A stretch of DNA of 64,000 nucleotides from Saccharomonospora cyanea NA-134 (GTDB lineage: Bacteria > Actinomycetota > Actinomycetes > Mycobacteriales > Pseudonocardiaceae). Position numbers and translations under genes: made by a program. Within the stretch, counting starts at the first letter, position 1; every line of letters begins with the position of its first letter. This document shows, one piece after another, positions 12,241-20,989 of the stretch. The stretch covers positions 2,898,325 through 2,962,324 of the forward strand of contig NZ_CM001440.1 in NCBI RefSeq assembly GCF_000244975.1, read 5' to 3'. Below the pieces are notes generated by a model. The model did no database searches, had not been told where the DNA came from, and saw only the letters and a list, made by a program, of their open reading frames with translations.

Positions 12241-13250
12241 TGGTCCAGCAGGGGCGCGAAGGCCTCGTCGAGGGCGTCCAGAGTCCGCATCGCCTGCCGG
12301 TAGGTCGCGGCCTCGGTGTAGCGGATCGGGAAGGCCTTACCGGCCTTCACCGCAGGCAGGTTCTTCCACAGCTCCGACTCCGTCACGTACCTGACGGCTT
12401 CCGGCAGTGAGCCGTCGGCGTTCACGGTGTAGGTGATGGCGTCCGCCTCGCCGAGAGCCGAGGGCAACTCCTCGATGGACGGATACTCGCTGACGGCGCG
12501 CGATCCCTCCCCTTTCTCCCTGACCTGGCCGTAGTACGTGGCGCCGATGTCGTTGGCGACGTTGGTGCCCCACGAACCGTCGAACTCCCGCTGGAAGTTG
12601 CCGTTCTCGACCTGGCCGTAGCCGCCCACGTGCGCGAACTTCAGTTTCGGCAGCACGTCCTCGTACTTCTTCGCCAGCTTGTCAGCCTTCTGTTCGTACT
12701 CGGCCTTGATGGCGTCGAAGTTCTCCAGCGCGCCCGCGGCGTCGGCCTGTTTGCGGGACAGCTCGCGCCACGCCGACGGAACGGTCGGTCCGATGGCGAC
12801 GACCGGGGCGATCGACTCGAGCCGCTCCACGTCGACGTCCTTGAGCACCGGAGCGGGCACACCGATGACGATGAGGTCCGGATCGGCCTCGGCGATGGCC
12901 TCGTAGTTGGTCTCCGCCGCGGACTCGCCCGCGACCTTCGGCAGCTCGTCGTAGGTGGCGAGGTCCTCCTCGGTCATCATGGGCTCCCCGCGCTTCCAGG
13001 TGGAGATGCCGACCAGCGGTGCGTCGGCCTCGATCAGTGCGGGCACCGCGTATCCGGTGGCGACCACGCGCTGGGGGTCGGCGGGGATGGTGATGTCACC
13101 GTTGTCGGCGGTGAAGACGCGTGTGCTTCCGTCCTGCGCGGCGGCCTGCTCACCTCCACCCGACGCGCATCCCGCCACGGTCGCGGTGAGCGCGAGCACG
13201 GTGGCCACGATGAGGCTCTTCGCCGGGCTCAGTGGTCTGCGTAGTGACAT
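12237..13250 (-). CDS. fepB: Iron-siderophore substrate-binding lipoprotein (FepB-like)
   Basis: Binds the ferric siderophore outside the membrane and delivers it to the permease pair. I choose the ATG at 13250 because GAGGA lies eight bases upstream; a GTG/ATG extension of 16 residues would add a Pro-rich stretch before the signal peptide. The 337-residue product starts MSLRRPLSPAKS, has a hydrophobic signal segment and a lipobox ending VAGC, then a periplasmic-binding-protein fold of the FepB/FhuD class (for example VVATGYAVPALIEADAPLVGIS and ADPDLIVIG). It follows the siderophore-interacting protein gene by 84 bases, a spacer with a small GC-rich inverted repeat that might tune downstream expression. 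Confidence 0.94.
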   Translation of the reverse strand: MSLRRPLSPAKSLIVATVLALTATVAGCASGGGEQAAAQDGSTRVFTADNGDITIPADPQRVVATGYAVPALIEADAPLVGISTWKRGEPMMTEEDLATYDELPKVAGESAAETNYEAIAEADPDLIVIGVPAPVLKDVDVERLESIAPVVAIGPTVPSAWRELSRKQADAAGALENFDAIKAEYEQKADKLAKKYEDVLPKLKFAHVGGYGQVENGNFQREFDGSWGTNVANDIGATYYGQVREKGEGSRAVSEYPSIEELPSALGEADAITYTVNADGSLPEAVRYVTESELWKNLPAVKAGKAFPIRYTEAATYRQAMRTLDALDEAFAPLLDQ

Positions 13251-13334
13251 CGGTGGTTTCCTCGGTTGTCCAGGGCAGGCCGGGACGGCCTGGCACACGT
13301 GTTCGGTCGGTCGGCGCCGGGCACGCCGGGACGG

Positions 13335-14210
13335 TCAGTGATCGTCGTGGTGGTCATGGTCGTCGTGGTGGTCGTCGTAGTCGGCGACCCCGCGCTTCCA
13401 GTAGCCGGTGACGTCGTAGTCGTGAGGGGCGAGTCTCAGCTCGTGGCGCACCCAGCGGCGCAGCGGTTTCACCGTCCCCGCCTCACCGGCCACCCACACG
13501 TAGGTTCGTTCGTCCGTCGAGACGGGCAGGGCGCGCACCGCGCGTTCGAGCAGATCCGTGGAGCCGGGCGGCCGGTCGCCCCGGTGCAGCCAGCGCACCT
13601 CGACCGCCGCGGGCGGACGCAGGTCGATCTCCTCGCTGGGACCGGCCACCTCGATGACCGCCCACCCGGCCGCGGTCGGCGGCAGGGCCTCCAGCCAGCG
13701 CGCGATCGCGGGCAGCGCCGTGATGTCACCGGCCAGCACGTACCGGTCGTAGACGAACGGCACGATCAGCCCACCCGGTGGCCCGGCGACGTGCACGCGC
13801 TCCCCCGGCCGCACCGAGCGCGCCCACCCGGAGGCGAGGCCACCTGGGTGCACGGCGATGTCGATGTCGAGCTCACCGGTGATCGGGTCGTAGGCGCGCA
13901 CCGTGTACTCGCGGGCCGTCGGCGAAGGACGGGGCCAGCGCAGCATCAGCCCGTTCGGCTCGGGCAGCCGGGTCACGCCGTCGGAGTCGGGGAACACGAG
14001 CTTGACGTGCTCGTCCGGTGCGTGAGCCTCGAACCCCTCCGTACCTGGCCCGCCCAGCGTGACGCGGATCAACCCGCTCCCGAGCGCGCGCGTACGCAGG
14101 ACCTCGGCCGTGCGGATGTGGATGGGATAGCCCACCTTCTCGGCGACGGTGCCCGCGCGCACCTCGGCGATGCGGTCGAGGTGGCGGTGCCGGTGGTCGG
14201 TACGGGTCAT
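13335..14210 (-). CDS. Siderophore-interacting protein (ViuB-type flavin reductase) with His/Asp tail
   Basis: Probable NAD(P)H-dependent ferric-siderophore reductase that frees iron in the cytoplasm. The 291-residue protein has the FAD-binding domain (RVTLGGPGTEGF near 50, then REYTVRAYDP) and the SIP C-terminal NAD-binding-like domain (DRYVLAGDITALPAIARWLEAL; VWVAGEAGTVKPLRRWVR). The ATG at 14210 overlaps the stop of the aryl carrier protein gene (ATGA). The C-terminus is odd: after GYWKRGVADYD the last dozen residues are only His and Asp, encoded by a low-complexity gtcgtggtg-like tract. This could bind metal; no such tail is a standard part of the family to my knowledge. Confidence 0.92.
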   Translation of the reverse strand: MTRTDHRHRHLDRIAEVRAGTVAEKVGYPIHIRTAEVLRTRALGSGLIRVTLGGPGTEGFEAHAPDEHVKLVFPDSDGVTRLPEPNGLMLRWPRPSPTAREYTVRAYDPITGELDIDIAVHPGGLASGWARSVRPGERVHVAGPPGGLIVPFVYDRYVLAGDITALPAIARWLEALPPTAAGWAVIEVAGPSEEIDLRPPAAVEVRWLHRGDRPPGSTDLLERAVRALPVSTDERTYVWVAGEAGTVKPLRRWVRHELRLAPHDYDVTGYWKRGVADYDDHHDDHDHHDDH

Positions 14211-14452
14211 GCCGCCGCTCCACCGGTGACCACGGTGATCCAGTGAGCCAGTTCGGGTCGCTCGGCGAGGTCGGGATACTCCACGGTCGCCCCCGCGGCC
14301 CGCCAGCGCTCGACGAGGCTCATGATCCGGATCGAGTCCAGACCGAGGTCCAGGAGGTTCTCCTCCGAAGCGAGCGCGTTCGGTTCCCTGCCGAGCAGCT
14401 CCGCGACGTCGGCGCGCACTCGCTCGGCGGACAGCCCGGGCTGGTCGTTCAT
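14207..14452 (-). CDS. Free-standing aryl carrier protein
   Basis: An 81-residue carrier protein with the phosphopantetheine site LGLDSIRIM (Ser40). In enterobactin-type systems this domain is fused to isochorismatase (EntB); here the two are separate, adjacent genes with the stop TGA directly followed by ATG. It should be loaded with 2,3-dihydroxybenzoate by the neighbouring AMP ligase and presented to the first condensation domain of the NRPS at the left. The small size, position and DSI motif make the call firm. It is distinct from the ArCP domain at the N-terminus of the right-hand NRPS. Confidence 0.92.
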   Translation of the reverse strand: MNDQPGLSAERVRADVAELLGREPNALASEENLLDLGLDSIRIMSLVERWRAAGATVEYPDLAERPELAHWITVVTGGAAA

Positions 14453-15124
14453 TCAGCTCACTCCTGTGGTGATCGGGGCCGCGAGGGCGGCCAGGACGTC
14501 GGCGGTGGTGTTGACGGCGCCACAGCGCTGGGCCACGTAGGAACAGGCCTGGTCGTGGTGGGCGCGGGAGAAGTCGGCGACCGCGTCGGCGACGAGGAAC
14601 GGCCGGATGTCGCGCATGAACGCTTCGAGCGCGGTGGCCTGGCAGCCGATGTGGGCGTAGACGCCGGTGACGACGAGCTGGTCGCGCCCGGCCGCGGCGA
14701 GCTGGTCGGCGAAGGTGCTGCGCTGGAAGGCGCTGTAGCGCCACTTGGTCAGGACGACGTCGTGCGACGAGGGGGCGAGTTCGTCGATGACGTCGGCCGC
14801 GCCGGGGTCGGAGTCGATGACCGCTCCGATCCCCTCCCCCCAGAACTGGGTCAGCAGCCCGCGGTCGGCGGGAGCCTGGCGACCCGGCTGGGCCGTGTAG
14901 AACACCGGCACCCCGCCCTCGCGGCACGCCGTGACGAGGGCCGCCGTGTTGGCCACCACGTCCGGGATCGGCGCTCCCACGTAGGGGGCGAGGAAGTAGC
15001 GCTGCATGTCGTGGATCAGCAGCGCGGCCCGCGACGGGTCGACCCGCCAGTCCACCCGCCCGGCCGGGAGCTCGGCCGCGCGGGGAAGGGCGTACGGCTG
15101 GATTCTCGGAAGCGACACCCACAT
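14453..15124 (-). CDS. Isochorismatase (EntB N-terminal type)
   Basis: Hydrolyses isochorismate to 2,3-dihydro-2,3-dihydroxybenzoate and pyruvate. The 223-residue protein begins [14 protein letters not shown] and shows the catalytic Asp region ALLIHDMQRYFL, the KWRYSAFQRS stretch with the active-site Lys, and the strongly diagnostic GVYAHIGCQATALEAFMRDI. The ATG at 15124 overlaps the stop of the AMP-ligase gene (TGATG), which fixes the start; longer in-frame starts would lie inside that gene. Unlike EntB it lacks a carrier domain, which is supplied by the next gene. The product needs an EntA-type dehydrogenase, not found in this window. Confidence 0.94.
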   Translation of the reverse strand: MWVSLPRIQPYALPRAAELPAGRVDWRVDPSRAALLIHDMQRYFLAPYVGAPIPDVVANTAALVTACREGGVPVFYTAQPGRQAPADRGLLTQFWGEGIGAVIDSDPGAADVIDELAPSSHDVVLTKWRYSAFQRSTFADQLAAAGRDQLVVTGVYAHIGCQATALEAFMRDIRPFLVADAVADFSRAHHDQACSYVAQRCGAVNTTADVLAALAAPITTGVS

Positions 15125-16773
15125 CACCTGTTCCTGGCCAGAGCCGCGAGCGCGGCCCGGAGTTCGCGTTTGCTCGTCTTGCCCACACCGGTCACCGGGA
15201 AGCTCTCGACCACGACCACCAGGTCGGGGACCTTGAAGGCCGCGATGCCACGTTCGCGGACGAACCGGCGCAGTTCCGCCTCGCCCGGGTGGGCACCGTC
15301 GGCGGGGACGACGTAGGCGCACGTGCGCTCCCCCAGGTACTCGTCGGGCACGCTGACCACCGCGGCGTCGAGAACCCCCGGATGTGCCATGAGGTGGTTC
15401 TCGACCTCCTCGGCGGAGACCTTCTCGCCGCCCCGGTTGATCTGCTCCTTGGCGCGTCCGACCACTTCGAGGTGCCCGGACGGGTGCCGTCGCACGAGAT
15501 CACCGGTTCGGTAGAACCCGTCGGCGGTGAACGCGGTGGCGTTGTGCTCGGCCGCGCGGTAGTAGCCGCGGATGGTGTAGGGGCCCCGGGTCAACAGTGC
15601 TCCCACCTCACCGGGTGCGACCTCGTCGGCCGACGTCGCGTCCGGGTCGCCGGGATCGACGACGCGGATCTCGTCGTCCGGCGAGATCGGCCGCCCCTGG
15701 GTACCGAGCACGAGTTCGTCCGGGTCGTCCAGCCGCGTGTAGCAGACCAGCCCCTCCGCCATGCCGAACACCTGCTGCAACCGGCAGCCGAGCGCGGGAC
15801 CGATGCGTTCGGCCAGTTCCCGCGCGCACTTGGCGCCCCCGACGAGGAGAACGTCCAGACTGGACAGATCCCGGTCGGTGCGGGCCGCCGCCTGCACCCA
15901 CGCCGCCGCCAGCGGCGGCACCACCGCGCTGATCGTCACGCGCTCGGACTCGATGAGCCGGAAGGCGACATCGGGATCGGGGCGCGGGGAGAGCACCGTG
16001 GTGGCGCCCGCGTGCAGCGCGCCGAGCACGCCCGGCGAGCTGAGCGGGAAGTTGTGCGCCACGGGCAGTGCCGCCAGGTACACGCTCTCCGGCCGCAGCG
16101 CGCAGATCCGGGCGCTCTCGCGCACGCTGTAGAGGTAGTCGTCGTGCGTGCGCGGGATCAACTTCGACGGCCCGGTGCTGCCTCCGGACAGTTGCAGGAA
16201 CGCGACCCCCTCCGGGTCCGGATCATCGAACTCGCGAGGTTCGGTGGCACCCAACTCGGTGAACTCGGGCGAGCCGACGACGAGCACCTCCCGCAGGCTG
16301 TCCACCTCGCCGGCGACGGCGCGGGCGGTGGCCGCGTGGTCGTGTCGTTCGTGCTCGGCGACGGTGACGATCGCGCTCGCCTCGGCCTTCTCGGCGAAGT
16401 ACCGCAGTTCGGTGTGCCGGTGGGCGGGCAGCGTGAACACCGGCCACGCGCCGAGCCGCCACAACGCGAAGATCACGGACACGAACTCGGGCACGTTCGG
16501 CAGCTGCACGAGCACCCGGTCCCCGGCGCGGAGCCCGAGGGCGGCGAGCCCGGCGGCCAGCCGGTGGGCCCGCTCGTCGAGTTCGGCGTAGGTCCATCGC
16601 GTGACCTGGCCCGCGCGCTCCCCGACCACCGCGGGGCGTTCGGCGTACGCGGCGGCGAGCGTGGTCAGCAGCGCTCCGAACGTCTGTCCTCGCCAGTACC
16701 CGGCGGCGCGGTAGTGGGCCGCCACCTCGTCGGGCCAGGCGGTGTGGTCGGGACCGGCGGAACATGTGCTCAC
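15124..16773 (-). CDS. 2,3-dihydroxybenzoate-AMP ligase (EntE/DhbE-like)
   Basis: Activates 2,3-dihydroxybenzoate with ATP and loads the free aryl carrier protein. The 549-residue enzyme has the A3 loop [20 protein letters not shown], the substrate motif [13 protein letters not shown]5-like FGMAEG, A7 YRTGDL, and a C-terminal [13 protein letters not shown] with the catalytic Lys. Ser at the DhbE-240 equivalent (PLSSPG) is the residue associated with 2,3-dihydroxybenzoate, whereas salicylate enzymes usually have Cys. The GTG at 16773 overlaps the isochorismate synthase stop (GTGA), which decides the start. A second, clearly different aryl ligase lies at 58,398-60,035. Confidence 0.93.
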   Translation of the reverse strand: MSTCSAGPDHTAWPDEVAAHYRAAGYWRGQTFGALLTTLAAAYAERPAVVGERAGQVTRWTYAELDERAHRLAAGLAALGLRAGDRVLVQLPNVPEFVSVIFALWRLGAWPVFTLPAHRHTELRYFAEKAEASAIVTVAEHERHDHAATARAVAGEVDSLREVLVVGSPEFTELGATEPREFDDPDPEGVAFLQLSGGSTGPSKLIPRTHDDYLYSVRESARICALRPESVYLAALPVAHNFPLSSPGVLGALHAGATTVLSPRPDPDVAFRLIESERVTISAVVPPLAAAWVQAAARTDRDLSSLDVLLVGGAKCARELAERIGPALGCRLQQVFGMAEGLVCYTRLDDPDELVLGTQGRPISPDDEIRVVDPGDPDATSADEVAPGEVGALLTRGPYTIRGYYRAAEHNATAFTADGFYRTGDLVRRHPSGHLEVVGRAKEQINRGGEKVSAEEVENHLMAHPGVLDAAVVSVPDEYLGERTCAYVVPADGAHPGEAELRRFVRERGIAAFKVPDLVVVVESFPVTGVGKTSKRELRAALAALARNR

Positions 16774-17975
16774 GATGTCTCCTCCGCCCCGAGCGCGCCG
16801 AGCAGCGTGCGGAACTTCGCGCTCGTCTCGGCGAGTTCCGCGGCGGGGTCGGAACCCTCGACGATCCCGGCTCCGGCGAACACGCGCACCGTCCGGTCGC
16901 ACACCTCGGCGCACCGGATGGTGACCACCCACTCGCCGTCGCCGTCCGCACCGGTCCACCCGACCAGCCCCGCGTAGTAGCCGCGGTCGTCCGGTTCGAG
17001 TTCGGTGATGAGGTCGCGGGCGGACGCGGTCGGCGTGCCGCACACCGCGGGCGTCGGGTGGAGCGCTTCGGCCAGCGCCAGCGACGACGTCGCCGGGTCC
17101 CGTGGATCGGCCAGCGTCCCGGTGATGCGGGTGGACAGGTGCCACATGGTCGGCGTCCCGATCACCTCCGGCTCGGAGGGGACGTCGAGCTCGCCGCAGA
17201 ACCGCCCGAGTACCTCGGCGACCTGCGCCGCCACGTGGGCGTGCTCCCGCCGGTCCTTGTCCGACGACAGCAACTCGGCTATGCGACGCCGGTTCTCCGC
17301 CTCGTCGGTGCTCCGGGGCCGCGACCCCGCGAGCGGGTTGGCCACCACGGTCACGCCCCTGCGCGACACCAGCAGTTCCGGGCTCGCACCGACCAGCGTG
17401 CGCGGGGCCGCATCACCCACCGCGGTGATGTCCACCGCGAACGCGTGCGCGGCCGGATTGGCCTGGACCACGCGCGCCAGCAGTGGAGGCACGGGAACGG
17501 GTGCGTCGGCGGTGAGCTCGAGCGACCGCGCGAGCACCACCTTCTCCAGCTCCCCGTCCTCGATCCTGCGCAACGCCCTGACCACGGCCGCCGCGTACGC
17601 CTCCCGCTCGGGCCGAGGCGTGATGTCCCACGGGCCGAGCCGATCCTGCCGCGACAGCACCGCGCCGTCTCCACTCTCGGGCGCCGAAGCCCTGCGCACG
17701 ACGGCCGGGACGACCAGACTGGACTCGGAATCGGGGCGGAACCCGAGCGCCCCCACGACGATGGGCTCCACCACGCCGTCGGCCACCGCCGCGGCGAGTT
17801 CCGCGGCGACCGCCTCGGCACGCCGCCCGGATTCGGCCCGCACGGACCGCAGCACGCCGTCGGCGAGCACGGTGCCGCCCGGCGAGGAGTAGTAGAACGA
17901 CCCGGGCAGATACGCGCTCAGCAGGTCCGCCGCCCGGTGCGTGGGCCTCGGGCGGGCCAGCACAGACGAGGACAT
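16770..17975 (-). CDS. Isochorismate synthase (EntC/DhbC-like)
   Basis: Converts chorismate to isochorismate, the first step to 2,3-dihydroxybenzoate. The 401-residue protein has family motifs [29 protein letters not shown] and [11 protein letters not shown] followed by the [12 protein letters not shown] region. A salicylate synthase (MbtI/Irp9) would also be a chorismate-binding protein, but those are longer and act alone; the isochorismatase and DHB ligase downstream favour isochorismate synthase. It is the first gene of the operon, with an IdeR/DmdR-type box starting about 25 bases upstream of the ATG, so iron repression is expected. Confidence 0.93.
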   Translation of the reverse strand: MSSSVLARPRPTHRAADLLSAYLPGSFYYSSPGGTVLADGVLRSVRAESGRRAEAVAAELAAAVADGVVEPIVVGALGFRPDSESSLVVPAVVRRASAPESGDGAVLSRQDRLGPWDITPRPEREAYAAAVVRALRRIEDGELEKVVLARSLELTADAPVPVPPLLARVVQANPAAHAFAVDITAVGDAAPRTLVGASPELLVSRRGVTVVANPLAGSRPRSTDEAENRRRIAELLSSDKDRREHAHVAAQVAEVLGRFCGELDVPSEPEVIGTPTMWHLSTRITGTLADPRDPATSSLALAEALHPTPAVCGTPTASARDLITELEPDDRGYYAGLVGWTGADGDGEWVVTIRCAEVCDRTVRVFAGAGIVEGSDPAAELAETSAKFRTLLGALGAEETS

Positions 17976-17999
17976 CTCACCACCCCCACAATTACTATG

Positions 18000-18017
18000 G
18001 TTAGCCTTACCTAACCA
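18000..18017. promoter_or_regulatory. IdeR/DmdR-type iron box upstream of isochorismate synthase
   Basis: On the minus strand the sequence reads GGTTAGGTAAGGCTAACC, one mismatch from the consensus core TTAGGTTAGGCTAACC. It lies 25 bases before the isochorismate synthase ATG, next to a TAGTAAT stretch that could serve as a -10 element. Binding of Fe(II)-loaded IdeR/DmdR there would repress the whole catecholate operon. Confidence 0.88.
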
Positions 18018-19057
18018 GGTTTGGGGATCGCCGACAAGACGACCACCGGAGGAAACCGGCGAGACTCACCTCACACCGCGACGACGGCACCGACGAATCC
18101 CTGCCCCACCACGCCATCCACGCCGGTCGCCGAACACATTGGACACCGGCGACCAGTGCTCACCCGGCCACACTCCGACGACCACGAGCCCTTGCGATCG
18201 GCCTGGCGGACCCGATCGGAGAACACACCCCGCGGGTCGCTCTCACGACCACCGCCACCACCACGTCACGCCGGCATCTCCGGCGCGGACGGGAACATGT
18301 CCGGACGTCGTCTCGCCGCGGACCACGCTTTCGGTGGTGTCGACATCGCACCAACCACGGCCATGCCGGGTCCGACAGTCCGCAAAGGACACCGTTGCGG
18401 TCGCCGCGCGACGTGGCGAGCTCGCACCCTGCGACGAGTTCGACGGCGCACATCACGGCGCGACCACCTCGCGGCCGAACCACCATCACCGTGACCACCG
18501 GAAACCCCTCCGAACGGTGACTCGATGGAGTTCTCGCGATCGCGCCCGGGACCGACCTCCCTTCACCGATCGAACCCTCCGATCGGTCAGTGATCATCGT
18601 GCAGTCATAGGGAAGGCTAACCTAATTAGAGGTGCGGAGGAAGGGGTGCCCCTTCTCCCGCGACGAACGGAAGCCCAATGGAGCAACACCCGAGTGAAAC
18701 CTCACCCGTTCGAACGAAGACGTCCAGCGTGAATCACCCAGTGTGAAGACTTTGATCACCTACAGCAACGCTTCCTGCTGCTGGCCGAACCCGGGAGTGT
18801 GTCCGCCCAGCGGCGTGACACCGCTGTTGCCGCGGCCCGGCGACCGGGCATTACCGGCGTCCACGACGCCCTGACCACCGCAAATACTGTTCGCTCGCAC
18901 CCTGTCGGCGTGCTGGAGGAAGGGCGGTGACACCGGCGTGAGCCACCGGTCGGACGCCGTGCCATCGGCTGCCGTGTCCATCGCGATCAGCGGGACCGAG
19001 CCGAACCGGCCCGAACGGGCGTCCCGGGCGCGTGGACACCGACTTCCCCGAGAGCGG
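18018..19057. other. 1-kb intergenic region without a convincing gene
   Basis: Between the iron-controlled siderophore promoter and the 3' end of the lux-like operon I see no open frame with a plausible start, ribosome site and recognisable product. Frames up to about 260 codons exist on the plus strand but are rich in His, Arg, Pro and Thr and look like GC-rich noise. An orphan iron box lies at 18,607-18,625. Downstream of it are a GGAGGAAGG tract and very short frames (for example 17 codons from an ATG at 18,678), none convincing. No MbtH-like gene is present. Confidence 0.6.
18607..18625. promoter_or_regulatory. Orphan IdeR/DmdR-type iron box
   Basis: ATAGGGAAGGCTAACCTAA matches 16 of 19 positions of TTAGGTTAGGCTAACCTAA, with the right half perfect. 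No recognised gene starts on either side within 600 bases: the next gene to the right ends at 19,058 on the minus strand and the siderophore operon starts at 17,975. It could serve a distant upstream promoter of the siderophore operon, a small RNA, or a very short peptide on the plus strand. Confidence 0.75.
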
Positions 19058-20989
19058 TCAGGTCGCGGTGGCGACGATCAGTGCCTGCCCGAGCCCGGCC
19101 CCGGGGTGGTCCGCCGGAGGAAGGCAGGCCTGCACCGTGAACCCGGCCGATGCCAGCGCACTCCGCCAACCGTCGAGGTCGGGGAACATGCGGCCCTTCC
19201 GTGCCCGCCCGTCGGCGGAGCCCGGCAGCGGCGCCGTCTCGTCGGCCGACCGCAACAGCTGGATCGAGGCGAGCAGGGCGTAGTTCTCCACCGTGGACTC
19301 GACGACGACGAGCGTGCCGCCTCGCCGAAGGGTGGCCCGTACCGAGCGCAGTGTGCGACCGAGATCGACAGCGCTGTGCAGCACGTGTCCGGCGATCACG
19401 ACATCCGCGGAGGCCGAGGGCGCACCCTGCGCCAGGAGGTCGTCGTTGACGTCGAGCAGCGCGGGACGCACCCGGTGCCGGTGTGCGTCCCAGCGGGCCG
19501 CGGCGACCAGGAACAGGCGGGAGATGTCGCTGTAGACGTAACGGACTTCGTCGAACCCGGCGGTGTCGAGTTCGGAGAGGACCACTCTGGTCGTGGCGCC
19601 GACCCCGGCGCCGAGCTCCAGCACCGTGGCGGTGCCGTCGACACCGCGCAAAGCCGTGACCACGGCACGGGCGGCGGCCGCGTTGAGATAGCGACTCGCC
19701 CACCCTTCGCCGTAGAGGGCCTCGGCGATTCCGGTGTCGCCACCGGGGAACAGCAGCGAGCTCAAGGCCACCTCACCCCGGACGAGCTCGGGCAGCCGGG
19801 AGCGCACCCGCGAGTGGAACCGACCGACGGTCGCGGGGAAACCGAGCGCGGAGTACACCGGTTCGAGATCGGCCTCCGCACTCGCCGTGGGGATGGTGGG
19901 AACGGGACGGACCCGGCCGCCGTCGAGTTCGAACACCCCCTCCTCGACCAGCACCGCGAGCCACCTCCGCACGAGCCACGCCGTACCGGGCGCGACGCGG
20001 GCCTCGGACAGGATCTCCTCCACCGTGCGTGCTCGTCCGTCCGCGCACGCGTCGGCCAGCACCCGCGCCATCGTGGCGAGGGCGATACGTTCGGCCTCCT
20101 TCCCGGCCGCGACCGCGGGTTCCGGGTCTGTGACGTGGGCCAGCCCCGCTCGATGTGCCTCGTCGGCCAGCCCCGCCGGGAACCGGGGGTGTTCGGCGGC
20201 GGTGAGGGAGTCGGTGACGTCGTCGGCCAACCGGGACACGGTGAGACCGAGCTGGGCCGCCGCCACGTCGCGTGCCCCGGTCCGCTCCCCCACCGAGGTG
20301 TGGAGGGCGGTGAGCTGCCGGTGCAGCACGGACCCGAGATCCGGTCGCCTGCTCACGGCTTCCGGTCTGCCGCCGAACGGACCGGGTAGCCACGTCAGCC
20401 CGTCCGGGGAGGCCAGCACGGTCCCGGCGGCTCCCCTCACGGCGATCCGGTCGGGAACGAGGTCGGCGGTACCGCCCTCGGTCCGCACCACCAGCGTCAC
20501 GGTGGTGGTGCCGACCGTGCCGGCCAGCAACTCCGGTGCCCTGGCCACGAGCCGCCACGGCCGCAGTGACGGAAGGAGTCCGTGCAGTACACGTAGCGCG
20601 GTGTGGAGCCCCGCGGGGGACGTCACCAGTTCCACCTCGGCCACGTCGCCCCGGCCGATGCGCTCGGAGACCACCTCGGCGAGTGGCCCCACCGCCTCCG
20701 CCAGGTCCAGCAGAGCGAAGTGCGCCCCAGCCCTCCGTGCCGTACGCAGGGCCGACGTGACCGCCCGGCTGCCCCACGGGGGCTGCACCAGCACGGACAC
20801 ACCCGAGCCGAGCAACTCCTCGACCCGCTCGGCCGCCGCTTCCCCACCGTCCACCACGAACGCGGCGTCGATGTCCTGGTCCGGTCCGGCCACCACGGTG
20901 AAGAACTCGCCGAGGTCGGCGAGCACCTTCCACACCGGGTGACCGGCTTCCGCGTGAACGCCCAGCCGGGCGGGAACCGGGGCGGTCAT
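19058..20989 (-). CDS. Fusion of thiazolinyl-imide-reductase-like domain with a SAM methyltransferase
   Basis: 644 residues starting at the ATG that overlaps the LuxC-like stop (ATGA). Residues 1-260 resemble the thiazolinyl imide reductase encoded at 45,317-46,414: ELLGSGVSVLVQPPW (59-72) aligns with its RFLTRGVPVLQEHPL, followed by a similar helix and, further on, GLTWLPGPFG and VLHRQLTALH. But the GTGFG nucleotide loop is absent and EHP is QPP, so this half is probably not a reductase. Residues about 380-640 form a class I methyltransferase (LFPGGDTGIAEALY; VLELGAGVGATTR at 457-468) of the kind usually embedded in PKS/NRPS modules as C-methyltransferase. Likely role: methylating a carrier-bound thiazoline or acyl intermediate. 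Last gene of the lux-like operon. Confidence 0.8.
   Translation of the reverse strand: MTAPVPARLGVHAEAGHPVWKVLADLGEFFTVVAGPDQDIDAAFVVDGGEAAAERVEELLGSGVSVLVQPPWGSRAVTSALRTARRAGAHFALLDLAEAVGPLAEVVSERIGRGDVAEVELVTSPAGLHTALRVLHGLLPSLRPWRLVARAPELLAGTVGTTTVTLVVRTEGGTADLVPDRIAVRGAAGTVLASPDGLTWLPGPFGGRPEAVSRRPDLGSVLHRQLTALHTSVGERTGARDVAAAQLGLTVSRLADDVTDSLTAAEHPRFPAGLADEAHRAGLAHVTDPEPAVAAGKEAERIALATMARVLADACADGRARTVEEILSEARVAPGTAWLVRRWLAVLVEEGVFELDGGRVRPVPTIPTASAEADLEPVYSALGFPATVGRFHSRVRSRLPELVRGEVALSSLLFPGGDTGIAEALYGEGWASRYLNAAAARAVVTALRGVDGTATVLELGAGVGATTRVVLSELDTAGFDEVRYVYSDISRLFLVAAARWDAHRHRVRPALLDVNDDLLAQGAPSASADVVIAGHVLHSAVDLGRTLRSVRATLRRGGTLVVVESTVENYALLASIQLLRSADETAPLPGSADGRARKGRMFPDLDGWRSALASAGFTVQACLPPADHPGAGLGQALIVATAT

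Noticed and set aside
13251-13334. Rho-independent terminator between the siderophore-interacting protein and FepB genes
   Set aside because: The CAGGCC/GGCCTG inverted repeat is short and not followed by a T-tract; the operon probably continues through it.
16770-17975. Salicylate synthase (MbtI/Irp9)
   Set aside because: Coupling to isochorismatase and a DHB-type ligase and the 401-residue length favour isochorismate synthase.
18160-18597. Minus-strand frame of 145 codons between iron boxes
   Set aside because: Arg-rich, no family resemblance, no ribosome site; noise is the simpler explanation.
17941-18732. Plus-strand frame of about 260 codons in the intergenic region
   Set aside because: It begins inside the isochorismate synthase gene, crosses the iron box and promoter, and the product is low-complexity His/Pro/Arg/Thr.
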